64,000 nucleotides of DNA from WHSW01 sp963729075 (GTDB taxonomy: Bacteria; Actinomycetota; Thermoleophilia; Solirubrobacterales; 70-9), in assembly GCA_963729075.1 (NCBI GenBank), contig CAVSMU010000006.1, positions 116,990-180,989 on the forward strand. The letters run 5' to 3'. The notes below the pieces were generated by a model. It saw only the letters and a list, made by a program, of their open reading frames with translations. It was not told the origin of the DNA and searched no databases. Both the position numbers and the translations under genes were made by a program. Of this stretch, positions 20,586 to 29,630 are shown one piece after another. How positions within the stretch are numbered: the stretch's first letter is position 1; each line of letters starts with the position of its first letter.

Positions 20586-20678
20586 CGCAAGTCCGCAGTC
20601 CGTAGTCCGCAGTCCGCAGGCCGCAGGCCGCACGCTCTGCGATCTGCGAGGTCGCGAAGCGGCCGTACTGCGAACTGC
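20586..20678. repeat. Intergenic heptamer repeats (hom-lysA)
   Basis: The 93-base gap upstream of hom carries tandem AGTCCGC/AGTCCGT units (about four in a row from 20590), two GCAGGCC units and partial inverted relatives (TACTGCGAACTGCC). It is the same repeat type as at 19289-19361, so hom is bracketed by them. Confidence 0.65.
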
Positions 20679-21998
20679 CTACTCATTCTGGTCCCTCGCG
20701 GTCAGGTCGTCGTAGGTCTCGCGGCGCACGACCACGCGGGCGTCGCCGTCGTTGCAGAAGATCACCGGCGGGCGCGGGACCCCGTTGTAGTTCGAGGCCA
20801 TCGCGTAGCCGTAGGCGCCGGTGGCCGGAGTGACGAGGATGTCGCCGGGGCTCGGCGCCGCCAGGCGCGCGTCGCGCACGATCACGTCGCTGGACTCGCA
20901 GTGCATGCCGGCGATCGTCACGAGCGTCTCCGGCGCCTGGTCGGCGCGATCCGCGACGATCGCCTCGTACCGCGAGCCGTAGAGCATCGGCCGCATGTTG
21001 TCCGACATGCCCCCGTCGACGGCGACGTACGTGCGCACCCCGGGGATCTCCTTCACGGTGCCGACCGTGTACGCGGTGATCCCCGCGTTGCCGACGAGCG
21101 AGCGGCCCGGCTCCACCACGATCCGCGGCACCGGGTCGAAGACTCGCCTCGTGCCCCGGACCTTGGCGTCGACATAGGCGTCGATCGACGGCGGCTCGTC
21201 GGACTCGGTGTATGCGATTCCGAGACCGCCGCCGACGTTCAGCAGACGACACCACGCCGGGTCGGCCAGCTCGGCGAGCGCCTCGATCGCGCGCGCGTAC
21301 GGCTCCAGCTCGAAGATCTGCGAGCCGATGTGCGCGTGCAGGCCGACGAGGCGCAGGTTTGGCGACGCCAGCACGGCCGCGACCGCCCGCGCCGCGAGCC
21401 CGTCGGCCAGCCCGAGGCCGAACTTCGAGTCCAGCTGCCCGGTCTGGACGTAGGAGTGGGTGTCCGCCTTGACCCCGGGGGTGACCCTGATCAGCACCTC
21501 CTGCGCACGCCCGGCCTCGCCGCAGATCACGTTCAGGCGCTCGATCTCGGCGAGCGAGTCGCAGATCACATGGCCGACCCCGGCCTCGACGGCATCGCGC
21601 AGCTCGGCCTCGGACTTGTTGTTGCCGTGCATGTGCATGCGGGCCGGGTCGAAACCGGCGCGCAGCGCCATGTGGAGCTCGCCGCCGGATGCGATGTCGA
21701 CCGACAGGCCCTCCTCCTGGAAGACCCGGTAGGCGGCGGTGAACGGCGCGGCCTTGCTCGCGTAGACGACCTCGAAGTCGTGCGTGCGGCCCCGGAACGC
21801 CTCCAGATAGGCGCGGGCACGGTGGCGAAGGTCCGCCTCCGCGTAGACGTAGGCCGGGGTGCCGAACTCGCGCGCGAGCTCGACCACGTCGCAGCCGCCG
21901 ACCTCGAGGTGCCCGCGATCGTTGACGCGGCTGCCGATCGGGTACACAGCCGAGGCCTCGACCGCGTTGACTGGCCTTGTCGCTTCGCTCGCACTCAT
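20679..21998 (-). CDS. lysA: Diaminopimelate decarboxylase
   Basis: A 439-residue PLP enzyme making lysine from meso-diaminopimelate. Motifs: VYASKAAPF (PLP lysine), DIASGGELHMALRAGF, GNNKSEAEL, HIGSQIFELEPY, LNVGGGLGI, VEPGRSLVGNAG, VDGGMSDNMRPMLYGSRYEA and the catalytic MHCESSDVI. The ATG is at 21998. With hom and thrC downstream it forms an aspartate-family amino-acid cluster; no aspartate kinase is in view. Confidence 0.97.
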   Translation of the reverse strand: MSASEATRPVNAVEASAVYPIGSRVNDRGHLEVGGCDVVELAREFGTPAYVYAEADLRHRARAYLEAFRGRTHDFEVVYASKAAPFTAAYRVFQEEGLSVDIASGGELHMALRAGFDPARMHMHGNNKSEAELRDAVEAGVGHVICDSLAEIERLNVICGEAGRAQEVLIRVTPGVKADTHSYVQTGQLDSKFGLGLADGLAARAVAAVLASPNLRLVGLHAHIGSQIFELEPYARAIEALAELADPAWCRLLNVGGGLGIAYTESDEPPSIDAYVDAKVRGTRRVFDPVPRIVVEPGRSLVGNAGITAYTVGTVKEIPGVRTYVAVDGGMSDNMRPMLYGSRYEAIVADRADQAPETLVTIAGMHCESSDVIVRDARLAAPSPGDILVTPATGAYGYAMASNYNGVPRPPVIFCNDGDARVVVRRETYDDLTARDQNE

Positions 21999-22099
21999 GC
22001 GGGCGAGGAATTGTGACGGGACCGCGCACTGCGACGCTGTCGCACCACCGCGCGTGACCGCGAAGTCGCGTCGGTCCGTCCACTAGCTTGCCGCGGAGG

Positions 22100-22828
22100 A
22101 TGAGCAGGCGATTGACGTCGACGCCGCGCCCGCCGAGCGCGGTCGGCGAGCACGCAGGGCGCCCGTACCTCCTCTGGCTGCCGGACTCGCCGCCGCCGTG
22201 GCCCGGGATGGTGATCGTGCACGGCGCGGGGTCGCAGAAGGAGAACCACGGCGACTTCGGCCGCGCCTGCGCGGCCGCCGGCTGGGCGGCGCTGGCCTAC
22301 GACCAGCGCGGCCACGGCGACTCGGCCGAGGAAATGTCGCCCGAGGCGCTCGCGGACGTCGGGCGCATGGCACGCTTCCTCGGCGCCCGCGAGGACGTGG
22401 ACGGCGAGCGCACATGCGTACGCGGCTCGAGCATGGGTGGCTTCGTGGCGATCCACGGCGCGGCGACCTCGGATGCGGTCGCCGGGGTGGTCGCGATCTG
22501 CCCGGCCGGCGAACAGCACCTGCTGCGCGGACTGCGGGCCGGGACGCTCGAGATGCGCGCGGGGACGGAGTCGCGCGCCGCGCTCGAGGCGTGGCTCGGT
22601 GAGCACGACCTTCGCGATGCCGTCGCCCTCGTGGGCGCTAAGCCGCTGCTCCTAGTCCACGCTCGCGGCGACGAGCGGATCCCGAGCGAGTGGTCCGAGG
22701 AGCTCTACGAGCACGCCGTCGACCCGCGCAAGCTGATCGTGCTTCCCGGCGGCCACCATCGCTCGGCTCAGCACGACCCCGAGCTGCAGGGCCTCGCGCT
22801 GCGCTGGCTCTCCCGCAACCTCGCCTAG
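22100..22828 (+). CDS. Alpha/beta hydrolase
   Basis: About 242 residues. The core reads GMVIVHGAGSQKENHGDFGRACAAAGWAALAYDQRGHGDS, then the nucleophile elbow RGSSMGGFVAIHG (Ser in GSSMGG), VHARGDERIP (Asp region) and a C-terminal GGHHRSAQHD with the catalytic His. No signal peptide is seen. ATG 22100 directly abuts GGAGG, so the true start may be TTG 22088 or a site slightly inside. It is divergent from lysA. Substrate unknown. Confidence 0.85.
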   Translation: MSRRLTSTPRPPSAVGEHAGRPYLLWLPDSPPPWPGMVIVHGAGSQKENHGDFGRACAAAGWAALAYDQRGHGDSAEEMSPEALADVGRMARFLGAREDVDGERTCVRGSSMGGFVAIHGAATSDAVAGVVAICPAGEQHLLRGLRAGTLEMRAGTESRAALEAWLGEHDLRDAVALVGAKPLLLVHARGDERIPSEWSEELYEHAVDPRKLIVLPGGHHRSAQHDPELQGLALRWLSRNLA

Positions 22829-22835
22829 GGCGGGC

Positions 22836-23555
22836 CTACGGCACCAGCCCGTCCACCGCGCCACCAACCTGATCGGTGGCGCCGTCCACCGCGCCACCGA
22901 CCTGATCGCCGAGGTCCGGCTGCCCGACCGCGCCGCCGACCTCATTGAGCGCGCCGCCGACGGCCTCGTCGACCGGCTGGGTGACGCCGTCGGTCGCCTC
23001 ACCGAGCGGCACGTCGACGACCTGGTCGGTGGTGTTCTCGACATTGTCCACCGCGCCGCCGAGCGGCGAGCTGCCCGCGCTCGGGGCCTCGCCGGACGGT
23101 GCGGTGGGCGTGGTTGCGGGCGTCGTGCTCCCGGGCGGCGTGGTCCCGGGCGCAGTCCCCGTCGGCGGCGCCACCGTGCCCGGGCTCGTCGGTACACCGG
23201 TGTCCACGAGACCGCCGCCGGTGGTCCCGGTCGCGCCGGGTCCGCCAACGCTGGGCGGGAGCGGGACCGGCGTCGGCGCGGCGGCGGTCGCCGCCACGGC
23301 TCCGGGTGCCGCCGCCGCTGCGGCGGCACGGGCGGCCGCCTCCGGCGCGCCGAGGTTGTCCTCGATCACGAGCTGTCCGGCGCCGTCGTCGTCGCCCCCG
23401 ACCGGGAGGCCGTTGAACGCGACGTAGGCGGCGAGCGAGCCGAAGACGAGGATCGCGGCGGCGATCAACGCGGTGGTCGCCGTACCGCCGGCGAGGTAGG
23501 CGCGCAGGTTGAAGCGGTTGCGCCCCCCCGCGCCTGTCTCGGAAAGCGTGCTCAT
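22836..23555 (-). CDS. Membrane-anchored low-complexity protein with VGGAVD repeats
   Basis: A 239-residue protein with one transmembrane helix (residues 28-50, TALIAAAILVFGSLAAYVAF). It is followed by an Ala/Pro/Thr/Gly-rich extracellular part (residues 75-160) and a C-terminal array of the type GGAVDGATDQVGGAVDGLVP. No catalytic motif is seen. The composition suggests an envelope-spanning or surface protein. It sits beside an M23 peptidase on the same strand, consistent with a cell-envelope role (inference). Confidence 0.75.
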   Translation of the reverse strand: MSTLSETGAGGRNRFNLRAYLAGGTATTALIAAAILVFGSLAAYVAFNGLPVGGDDDGAGQLVIEDNLGAPEAAARAAAAAAAPGAVAATAAAPTPVPLPPSVGGPGATGTTGGGLVDTGVPTSPGTVAPPTGTAPGTTPPGSTTPATTPTAPSGEAPSAGSSPLGGAVDNVENTTDQVVDVPLGEATDGVTQPVDEAVGGALNEVGGAVGQPDLGDQVGGAVDGATDQVGGAVDGLVP

Positions 23556-23599
23556 GCCAGTCCTGTCGGTGACAGGTTACGGAAGCTTGAGCGACCCCG

Positions 23600-24757
23600 C
23601 TACAGGTACCCGAGCGGGTCCACCGCCGCCCCGTTGACCCGGATCTCGAAGTGCAGGTGATCCCCGAAGCAGCTTCCGGTGCAGCCGACGTAGCCGATCA
23701 CGTCGCCCTGGCTCACCGTCGCGCCCACGCTGGTCGCGTAGCTCGACTGATGCGCGTAGCAGGAGGAGAGCCCACCGCCGTGGTCGATGCAGGTGTAGTT
23801 GCCATAGCCGCTCGTCGGCGCGGCGAGGATCACCGTGCCCGAGTTGGCGGCGCGGATCGGGGTGCCCGCCGGCACCGCAATGTCGAGGCCCTCGTGCATG
23901 CGCCCCCAGCGGGGGCCGTACGGCGAGGTGACCGGCCCGTTGACCGGCCAGATCCATCCGCTGCTCCCGCCCTGGATCGGGCCCGCCGGGAGTGGCGTCG
24001 TCGAGGAGGCGGCCGAGATCTGGGCCTGGATCTGGCCCTGGATGTCGCTGATGTCCCCCTCGAGCCGCTCGATGTCCGAATGGACCTCGTCAAGGGCAGC
24101 TGCCTTGCGATCGCGGACCGCCGCGAGCTCGGCCTCGCGCGCCTCGAGCTGAACGCGGGTGCGGACCAGCTCGGCCTTGCGCGAGGCGATCTCGTCGCGC
24201 GCCGCCTCGATTCGCTCGACCGTGTCGCGTGACTCGTTACGCAGCCCGCGAACGCGGCCGACGATGTCCGCGTCCTGTTCCTCGATCCGGCGCAGGTACT
24301 CGTAGCGCGACACCAGGTCCTCGAAGCCGTCCGCCTCGAGCATCACGGTGAGGACGTCGGGCTCGTCGGATCGGTAGATCGAGAGCAGCCTGCGGCGCAG
24401 AACGTTGAGCGAGCGCGTGAGCTGGTGCTTCAGCCACTCGAGGCGATCCTTCTCGCGTCGCAGTTGCGTCTTGACGCGGTCGAGCTCCGCCTGCACGATC
24501 GCCTCGCGGTTGCGCAGCACCGCGACCTCGCCGGCGAGCTGGTCGACGCGATCGTTCCAGTGCGCGAGCTCGGACGACAGCACACCCTCCTTCTCCCGCT
24601 CCTCGTTGAGCTGCGCTTGCTTGGAGTCGAGCTCGGACTGCAGGTCCTGGCCCGCGGCGCCGTGGGGCGCAAGCAACGCGAGGGCGAGCAGCAGGCCGCC
24701 CGCGAGGGACAGCGCGGCCGCGCGCGCGCTCGGCGAGGTTCGCTTGTCGGTGCTCAT
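23600..24757 (-). CDS. Secreted M23 peptidase with long coiled coil (EnvC/NlpD-like)
   Basis: About 385 residues: signal peptide (LSLAGGLLLALALLAPHGAAG), then a coiled coil from about residue 25 to 245 (QSELDSKQAQLNEEREKEG ... EVHSDIERLEGD), then a LytM/M23 domain with HEGLDIAVPAGTPI (zinc His and Asp) and GDHLHFEIRVNG (second zinc His in HLH). This architecture matches peptidoglycan hydrolases or amidase activators acting during cell separation. Two extra cysteines (YVGCTGSCFGDHLH) lie beside the active site. The start could be ATG 24757 or GTG 24772. Confidence 0.92.
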   Translation of the reverse strand: MSTDKRTSPSARAAALSLAGGLLLALALLAPHGAAGQDLQSELDSKQAQLNEEREKEGVLSSELAHWNDRVDQLAGEVAVLRNREAIVQAELDRVKTQLRREKDRLEWLKHQLTRSLNVLRRRLLSIYRSDEPDVLTVMLEADGFEDLVSRYEYLRRIEEQDADIVGRVRGLRNESRDTVERIEAARDEIASRKAELVRTRVQLEAREAELAAVRDRKAAALDEVHSDIERLEGDISDIQGQIQAQISAASSTTPLPAGPIQGGSSGWIWPVNGPVTSPYGPRWGRMHEGLDIAVPAGTPIRAANSGTVILAAPTSGYGNYTCIDHGGGLSSCYAHQSSYATSVGATVSQGDVIGYVGCTGSCFGDHLHFEIRVNGAAVDPLGYL

Positions 24758-24857
24758 CAGACGTTCGACCACGAGTTGACCCGGGGCTGCCAGGATGCCA
24801 ACCGCGGGCGGGTCGTCCGCCGCCTCGCTCAGAACTGCAAGCTGGTTTTCAGCGTCG

Positions 24858-26177
24858 CTAAGGCGTGGCCGCGACCGAGCCGCCGACCTGCGGCTCGGTG
24901 GCCTCTGCGGCGATCGCCGCCGCCTCGAGCAGCCGCTCCGAGTACTCGGCGACCTGCATGCGCGAGATCACCAAGCGCTGGATCTCGGCCGTGCCCTCGA
25001 ACAGCTCGTAGATCTTCGCGTCGCGGAACCACTTCTCCAGCGGGCATTCCGCGGTGTACGCGTAGGGTCCCACGAGGTCCATGAGAGTCCGGGTCGCCCA
25101 CACGGCGACCTGCCCGGCCTTCAGCTTCGACATCGAGCCCTGGCCCGCGGTGAGCGGGATCCCGTTTCGACCCATCCACGCCGCGCGCTGCACCAGCAGC
25201 CGCGCCGCCTCGATCTCCGTCGCGACCTGTGCCAGCACTTGCTGGTTTCCCTGGCGCTCGAGCGGCGGGCGCCCGGCCGTCGAGCTCTCGTCGAGCGCCG
25301 CCTCGAACGGGTCGGCGCCGAGCGAGCCGTTGGCGAGATAGCCGAGCGTCCACTCGTAGGCGGCTTGTGCGATCCCAAGCGCCGAGGCACCGACGATGGG
25401 CCGCGTGAGCTCGAATGTTGCGAGCGCGTTCGAGGCGCGGCCGGAGGACTCGCCGGAGCGGGCCCGCTCGAGCTTGCGCTCCAGCTTGTCCATCCCGCCG
25501 AGGAGGTTGTCGAGCGGGATCCGGCAGTCCTCGAGCACGACCTCGGCCGTGTGCGAGGCGCGGATCCCGAGCTTCGACTCCTTCTTGCCCTGGCGCAGGC
25601 CGGGCGTCTCCTTGGGGATCACGAACGACGCCTGGCCACGGTGGCCGAGCTCCGCGTCGACCGTGGCGACGACGACGTGCACGTCGGCGATCCCGCCGTT
25701 GGTGATGAAGACCTTGGTGCCGTTGAGGACCCACTCGTCCCCGTCGCGCTTCGCCGTCGTCCGCAGGCTCTTGACGTCGGACCCCGCCTGCGGCTCGGTG
25801 ACCGCGTAGGCCCCGAGCCTGATCTCGTCGCCGACCCCGAAGCACTCGGGTACCCAGCGAGCGATCTGCTCCGGGGTGCCCGAGGCGGCGAGCCCGGCGG
25901 CCGCGAGGCCCGACCCGGAGATCGCGAGCGCGATGCCGGCACAGCCCCAGTGAAGCTCCTCCGCGGCGATGATCCCGAACATCCCGTCGGGATCGGTGCC
26001 CATGCGCTGCATGTAGTCGAGTCCCTGAAGGCCGTGCTCGCGCGCGCTGCGGATCACTTCGTAGGGCGTCGACTCCTCCGCGTCGTGCTTGGCCGCGACC
26101 GGCCGGATGACATCGGCTGCGAAGGCCCGCACCTTCGCCTTGAACTCGAGCTGTTCCCGGTTGAGTGCGAAATCCAC
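24858..26177 (-). CDS. Acyl-CoA dehydrogenase
   Basis: A 439-residue FAD enzyme for the first step of beta-oxidation. It shows AYAVTEPQAGSDVKSL, TKVFITNGGIADVHVV, LGIRASHTAEVVLEDCRIP and the C-terminal YELFEGTAEIQRLVISR, carrying the catalytic Glu. The ATG is at 26177. A TetR-type palindrome lies 43 bases upstream and is shared with the thiolase gene 5 kb away. Confidence 0.95.
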   Translation of the reverse strand: MDFALNREQLEFKAKVRAFAADVIRPVAAKHDAEESTPYEVIRSAREHGLQGLDYMQRMGTDPDGMFGIIAAEELHWGCAGIALAISGSGLAAAGLAASGTPEQIARWVPECFGVGDEIRLGAYAVTEPQAGSDVKSLRTTAKRDGDEWVLNGTKVFITNGGIADVHVVVATVDAELGHRGQASFVIPKETPGLRQGKKESKLGIRASHTAEVVLEDCRIPLDNLLGGMDKLERKLERARSGESSGRASNALATFELTRPIVGASALGIAQAAYEWTLGYLANGSLGADPFEAALDESSTAGRPPLERQGNQQVLAQVATEIEAARLLVQRAAWMGRNGIPLTAGQGSMSKLKAGQVAVWATRTLMDLVGPYAYTAECPLEKWFRDAKIYELFEGTAEIQRLVISRMQVAEYSERLLEAAAIAAEATEPQVGGSVAATP

Positions 26178-26217
26178 GCTGTTCGAGCCTCCTGGCCTTC
26201 CGTGGCCGTCCGTTCCC

Positions 26218-26237
26218 GATTGACTGGTCAGTCAACC
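26218..26237. promoter_or_regulatory. TetR-type operator upstream of acyl-CoA dehydrogenase
   Basis: TTGACT-GGTC-AGTCAA (26220-26235) is a perfect 6-bp inverted repeat with a 4-nt spacer. The same arms and spacing recur at 31396-31415 before the thiolase gene. Such 16-bp palindromes are typical operators of TetR-family regulators of fatty-acid degradation. The regulator itself is not in the window. It lies in the divergent region between the dehydrogenase and the 26299 gene and could act on both. Confidence 0.7.
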
Positions 26238-26298
26238 TGGTGGGGGAAGCATATACCGCCGCCGGGCGACGGACTCCGATCGTTAAGTTTCTGCGCCC

Positions 26299-27576
26299 GT
26301 GCTGAGCGCGATCCGAGACCGCCTGGCCGATCTGTGGCACTGGCTGGCCGGCCACCGGCTGCTCGTCGCGGGCGTGGTCCTGGTGATCGCGGCCGGCGCG
26401 GTGGGTGCCTACCTGCTGACCAGCGCGCGCGAGGACGACGCCGGCGCTCCGGCCGCGGGCTCGGGACCCGCCCCCCGGGTGGTGGTGCGCGAGGTTGCGG
26501 CGCCCGAGGAGACCGAGGACCTGGGCTTTCCCACCTTCGCGACCAAGAACACAACCCGGGTCGCGGGGGCCGATCCGATCGCGGACGCAGCCGCCGTGGC
26601 GCTCGCCGTCGACCCGTCGACCGGCGGGGTCGAGGGCCCCGACGCGGTCACCCTCGTCGACGCCGAGGATTGGCCGTCCGGGGTCGCGGCGGCGTCGCTC
26701 GTCGCGGCCCCCGTCGGCGCGCCGATCCTCGTGACCGAGGACGACGAGGTCCCGGGGCTGACCGAGAACGCGATCCGGGCGCTCGGTCCCGAGGGCTCGG
26801 CCGCGACCGCCGGGCGGCAGGCGTTCGTCGTCGGCTCCGCCGCGAGCCCCGGCGGGCTCGAGACGCTCGAGGTCGAGGGTGCCAATCCCGCCGAGATCGC
26901 GGCGGAGGTCGCGAACCTGCGGGAGCGGTTGACGGGCAAGCCCGCCCATCTGCTGCTCGCGAGCTCGGACGAGCCCGCCTTCGCGATGCCGGCCGCCGGG
27001 TGGGCGGCGCGCTCGGGCGACCCCGTCCTCTATGTGAAGCGCCGAAGCGTCCCGGAGCCGACCCGCAAGGCGCTGCGGCGCTATGAGGGGGTCCCGGTCT
27101 ACGTGCTCGGCCCCAGCTCGGTGATCTCCGCCAAGGCTTTCGAGGAGATCGCGAAGTTGGCCGGCAGCGTCGAGCGCGTGGGCGGCGAGGACCCCGTCTC
27201 CAGCGCGATCGAGTTCGCGCGGTTTGCGAGCGGCACCTTCGGCTGGAACATCAACGACCCAGGGCACGGGTTCGTGATCGCCAACACCGAGCGCCCGCTC
27301 GATGCCGCGGCCGCCGCGCCGCTGTCGGCGAGCGGGACCTGGGGCCCGCTGCTGGTCACCGAGGAAGCCGACGCGGTGCCGGCGCCTCTGCGCGGCTACC
27401 TGCTCGACCTCAAGCCGGGATACGAGCAGGACCCGACCCGCGCCATCTACAACCACCTCTGGCTGATCGGCGACGACTCCGCGGTCTCGACCGGCTTCCA
27501 GGCCCAGGTGGACGAGATCGCCGAGGTTGCCCCGGTATCGTCCGGCTCCGGCGCGAGCGGTGACCAGAACCCATGA
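26299..27576 (+). CDS. Membrane-anchored protein with cell-wall-binding-repeat-2-like domain
   Basis: A 425-residue protein. An N-terminal helix (LLVAGVVLVIAAGAVGAYLL, residues 21-41) anchors it. The exported part contains NTTRVAGADPIADAAAVALAV, APVGAPILVTEDDEVPGLTENAIRAL and VYVLGPSSVISAKAFEEIAKLAGSVERVGGEDP, patterns of CWB2 repeats that bind cell-wall polymers in Gram-positives. The GTG start follows the divergent operator region by 60 bases. It ends in an ATGA overlap with the next small gene. Confidence 0.82.
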   Translation: MLSAIRDRLADLWHWLAGHRLLVAGVVLVIAAGAVGAYLLTSAREDDAGAPAAGSGPAPRVVVREVAAPEETEDLGFPTFATKNTTRVAGADPIADAAAVALAVDPSTGGVEGPDAVTLVDAEDWPSGVAAASLVAAPVGAPILVTEDDEVPGLTENAIRALGPEGSAATAGRQAFVVGSAASPGGLETLEVEGANPAEIAAEVANLRERLTGKPAHLLLASSDEPAFAMPAAGWAARSGDPVLYVKRRSVPEPTRKALRRYEGVPVYVLGPSSVISAKAFEEIAKLAGSVERVGGEDPVSSAIEFARFASGTFGWNINDPGHGFVIANTERPLDAAAAAPLSASGTWGPLLVTEEADAVPAPLRGYLLDLKPGYEQDPTRAIYNHLWLIGDDSAVSTGFQAQVDEIAEVAPVSSGSGASGDQNP

Positions 27577-27806
27577 GTGAGAGCGAGCGACCCGACCGAC
27601 TCTCAGGCCGCGAGATCACGGTCGAGGACATCCGCGCCCTTGCGGGGCCTGCGACCCCACACTTCGCGCTTCAGATCCGAAACCGGATCCAGCGCCTGAT
27701 CGCTCCGCTGCCCGCCGGCCGGCCGGCGCGGATCGAGGGCGAGCGAGAGATCCGGCGGCTGACCGAGCTTGCGATGCATTCCGGGGACCCGCGGGGGGTC
27801 GATTGA
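27573..27806 (+). CDS. Small conserved-looking protein, unknown
   Basis: 77 residues, MSESERPDRLSGREITVEDIRALAGPATPHFALQIRNRIQRLIAPL, then a charged C-terminus (ARIEGEREIRRLTELAMHSGD). It is predicted soluble and mostly helical. It overlaps the CWB2-like gene by ATGA and the methyltransferase by TTGA, so all three are probably translated as one unit. No family is recognised. Confidence 0.75.
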   Translation: MSESERPDRLSGREITVEDIRALAGPATPHFALQIRNRIQRLIAPLPAGRPARIEGEREIRRLTELAMHSGDPRGVD

Positions 27807-28600
27807 CGACCGCCGGCGCACCGCCGGGCACCGCACTCGAGCGGGTCCGTGACCTGCTGGCCGAGGAGGCCGCGGCCAAGGCGGCCGCCGACGGCGTCAA
27901 CGATGCCGGCTATGTGGACCTGCTCGAGGAGGAAATGGAGTCCACCGGCCTGACCCAGGACCTGATGGTCACCCGTGTGGTCCCGGCGATCTACGAGCGC
28001 TACTGGCGCCCGGCGCTCAGCCGGGTGGCCAAGGGACTGATGGGCCCTGGAATGGCGGAGGAGATCCGGATCGCCCGCCTGCTGCTGGGCCTTGGCGAGG
28101 GCGACGTGGTCCTCGATGTCGCCTGCGGCCCCGGCAACTTCTCGCGCGAGTTCGCGCGCATTGTCGGTCCCGCCGGCCTGGTCGTCGGCATCGACGCCTC
28201 GGCGACGATGCTCGAGCGTGGCGCCGAGGATCTGCGCAGGGCGGACCTCGACAACCTGGTGCTGATCCGCGGCGACGCCACGCGGCTGCCATTTCGCGAC
28301 GCCGGCTTCGATGCTGCCTGCTGCTTCGCCGCGCTGCACCTATTCCCCGAGCCGTTCGCCGCGCTCGACGAGCTGCGCCGGGTGCTTCGCCCGGGCGGGC
28401 GGATCGCGCTGATGACGTCGATTCGCCGTGAGCTCACCCTCAAACCGCTGAAGCCGGTGCTCGAGCGCACGAGCGGGATGCGGATCTTCGAGGGCGAGGA
28501 GGTCGTCGAGGCGCTCGAGGAGCGCGGCTTCACCGGCATCCACCGCCGGATCTCGGGCATGGTCCAGTTCGTCGGCGGCCGCTTGCCGGCGCCGGCTTGA
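27803..28600 (+). CDS. SAM-dependent class I methyltransferase
   Basis: 265 residues. A helical N-terminus of about 75 residues precedes a Rossmann methyltransferase fold: VVLDVACGPGNFSREFARIVG (motif I), VVGIDASATMLERG, LVLIRGDATRLPFRDAGFDAACCFAALHLFPEP (motifs II/III) and LRRVLRPGGRIALM. It resembles UbiE/MenG-type or Methyltransf_11 enzymes. The start is TTG 27803, overlapping the previous stop. The substrate is unknown. Confidence 0.88.
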   Translation: MTTAGAPPGTALERVRDLLAEEAAAKAAADGVNDAGYVDLLEEEMESTGLTQDLMVTRVVPAIYERYWRPALSRVAKGLMGPGMAEEIRIARLLLGLGEGDVVLDVACGPGNFSREFARIVGPAGLVVGIDASATMLERGAEDLRRADLDNLVLIRGDATRLPFRDAGFDAACCFAALHLFPEPFAALDELRRVLRPGGRIALMTSIRRELTLKPLKPVLERTSGMRIFEGEEVVEALEERGFTGIHRRISGMVQFVGGRLPAPA

Positions 28601-28601
28601 G

Positions 28602-29630
28602 CTAGGCGCCCGCGCCGTTCGGCGCGAACTCCTGGACGATCCGGCGCTGGTAGGAGGCGATCTGCTCCGGCGGCAGGAAGTAGGTCGGGGGCATGCACCA
28701 GATCCCGTTACCGCGCTCGGCCACCGCGTCGACACGCTCCCGGACCTTGTCCAGCGGGCCCGCGGCGGTGTACGTGTCGACCATCTCGTCGGACACGTGG
28801 CCCGGCATGGCCGCGAAGTCGCCGCGGCGAAACGCCTCGCCCACCGCGGCCGCGGCATCGCCGAACCCGTGCATCTCCCAAAGCGGCGCGTAGGTGCGCA
28901 CCGTGGCGTAGAAGCAGATCGTCTTGCGCGCCGCGTCAATCGCCGCCGCCTCGTCGTCGTCGATCGCACAGCAGACGGTGGGCAGGAAGTCGAATCCGGC
29001 GCGCTCGCGCCCGGAGCGGCTCAGTCCGAGCTCGAAGTTGGCGACCAGCACCTCGTCGAGCCAGCGCATCGAGCACATCGGGTGGCCGATCATCCCGTCG
29101 GCGACGTCGCCCGCAGCCCGTGCCATTCCCTCCTGCACGGCCGCCGTGTAGATCGGGATCGTCTCGCGAACCTTGGGATGCGGGCGCACCCAGCCCTTGA
29201 TGTCGATGTCGTGGTAGGCGCCCCGGTAGCGGATCGGCTCGGGGGTGCCCGCCTTCTCGATGATCAGCCGCACCGCCTCGACCGTCTCGCGCAGATGCGG
29301 GGCCGGGCGCCCGTACTCGGCGCCGTGCCAGGTCTCGTTGAGCCGCTTGACCCCGGCTCCGAGGCCGAGGCGGAAGCGACCTCCCGAGGCCTCGTCGATG
29401 TCGAGCGCCGAGAGGGCGATGATCATCGGGCTGCGGGTGAAAGCCCACGCGATCCCGGTGCCGATTCCGATCCGCTCGGTCGATGCGGCGAGCCACATCG
29501 CCTGGGTCAGCGAGCTGCGGAAGAGCTCCACCGCCCACACGCCGTCGACCCCGGCGGCCTCCGCGGCCCGGGCCTGCTCGGCGAGGTCCTGGACGGAGTC
29601 GCCGAGGCCCGCTAGTTGGACTCGCCGCAC
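28602..29630 (-). CDS. LLM-class flavin-dependent oxidoreductase
   Basis: A 342-residue luciferase-like (alpha/beta)8 protein: LAEQARAAEAAGVDGVWAVELF, TERIGIGTGIAWAFTRSPMIIALSALDIDEASGGRFRLGLGAG, then ETIPIYTAAVQEGMARAAGDVADGMIGHP. Many actinobacterial relatives use F420 rather than FMN. The GTG start overlaps the upstream lipoprotein stop by 19 bases. Its location in a beta-oxidation block suggests an acyl or sterol-like substrate (inference). Confidence 0.9.
   Translation of the reverse strand: MRRVQLAGLGDSVQDLAEQARAAEAAGVDGVWAVELFRSSLTQAMWLAASTERIGIGTGIAWAFTRSPMIIALSALDIDEASGGRFRLGLGAGVKRLNETWHGAEYGRPAPHLRETVEAVRLIIEKAGTPEPIRYRGAYHDIDIKGWVRPHPKVRETIPIYTAAVQEGMARAAGDVADGMIGHPMCSMRWLDEVLVANFELGLSRSGRERAGFDFLPTVCCAIDDDEAAAIDAARKTICFYATVRTYAPLWEMHGFGDAAAAVGEAFRRGDFAAMPGHVSDEMVDTYTAAGPLDKVRERVDAVAERGNGIWCMPPTYFLPPEQIASYQRRIVQEFAPNGAGA

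Noticed and set aside
19029..22016. 995-codon plus-strand frame opposite thrC, hom and lysA
   Set aside because: Antisense to three well-known enzymes; no independent support.
24758..24857. Possible c-di-AMP riboswitch before the M23 peptidase
   Set aside because: The conserved paired core and GGGTGAAACC-like segments are not found; only a vague GGGTCAAC resemblance.
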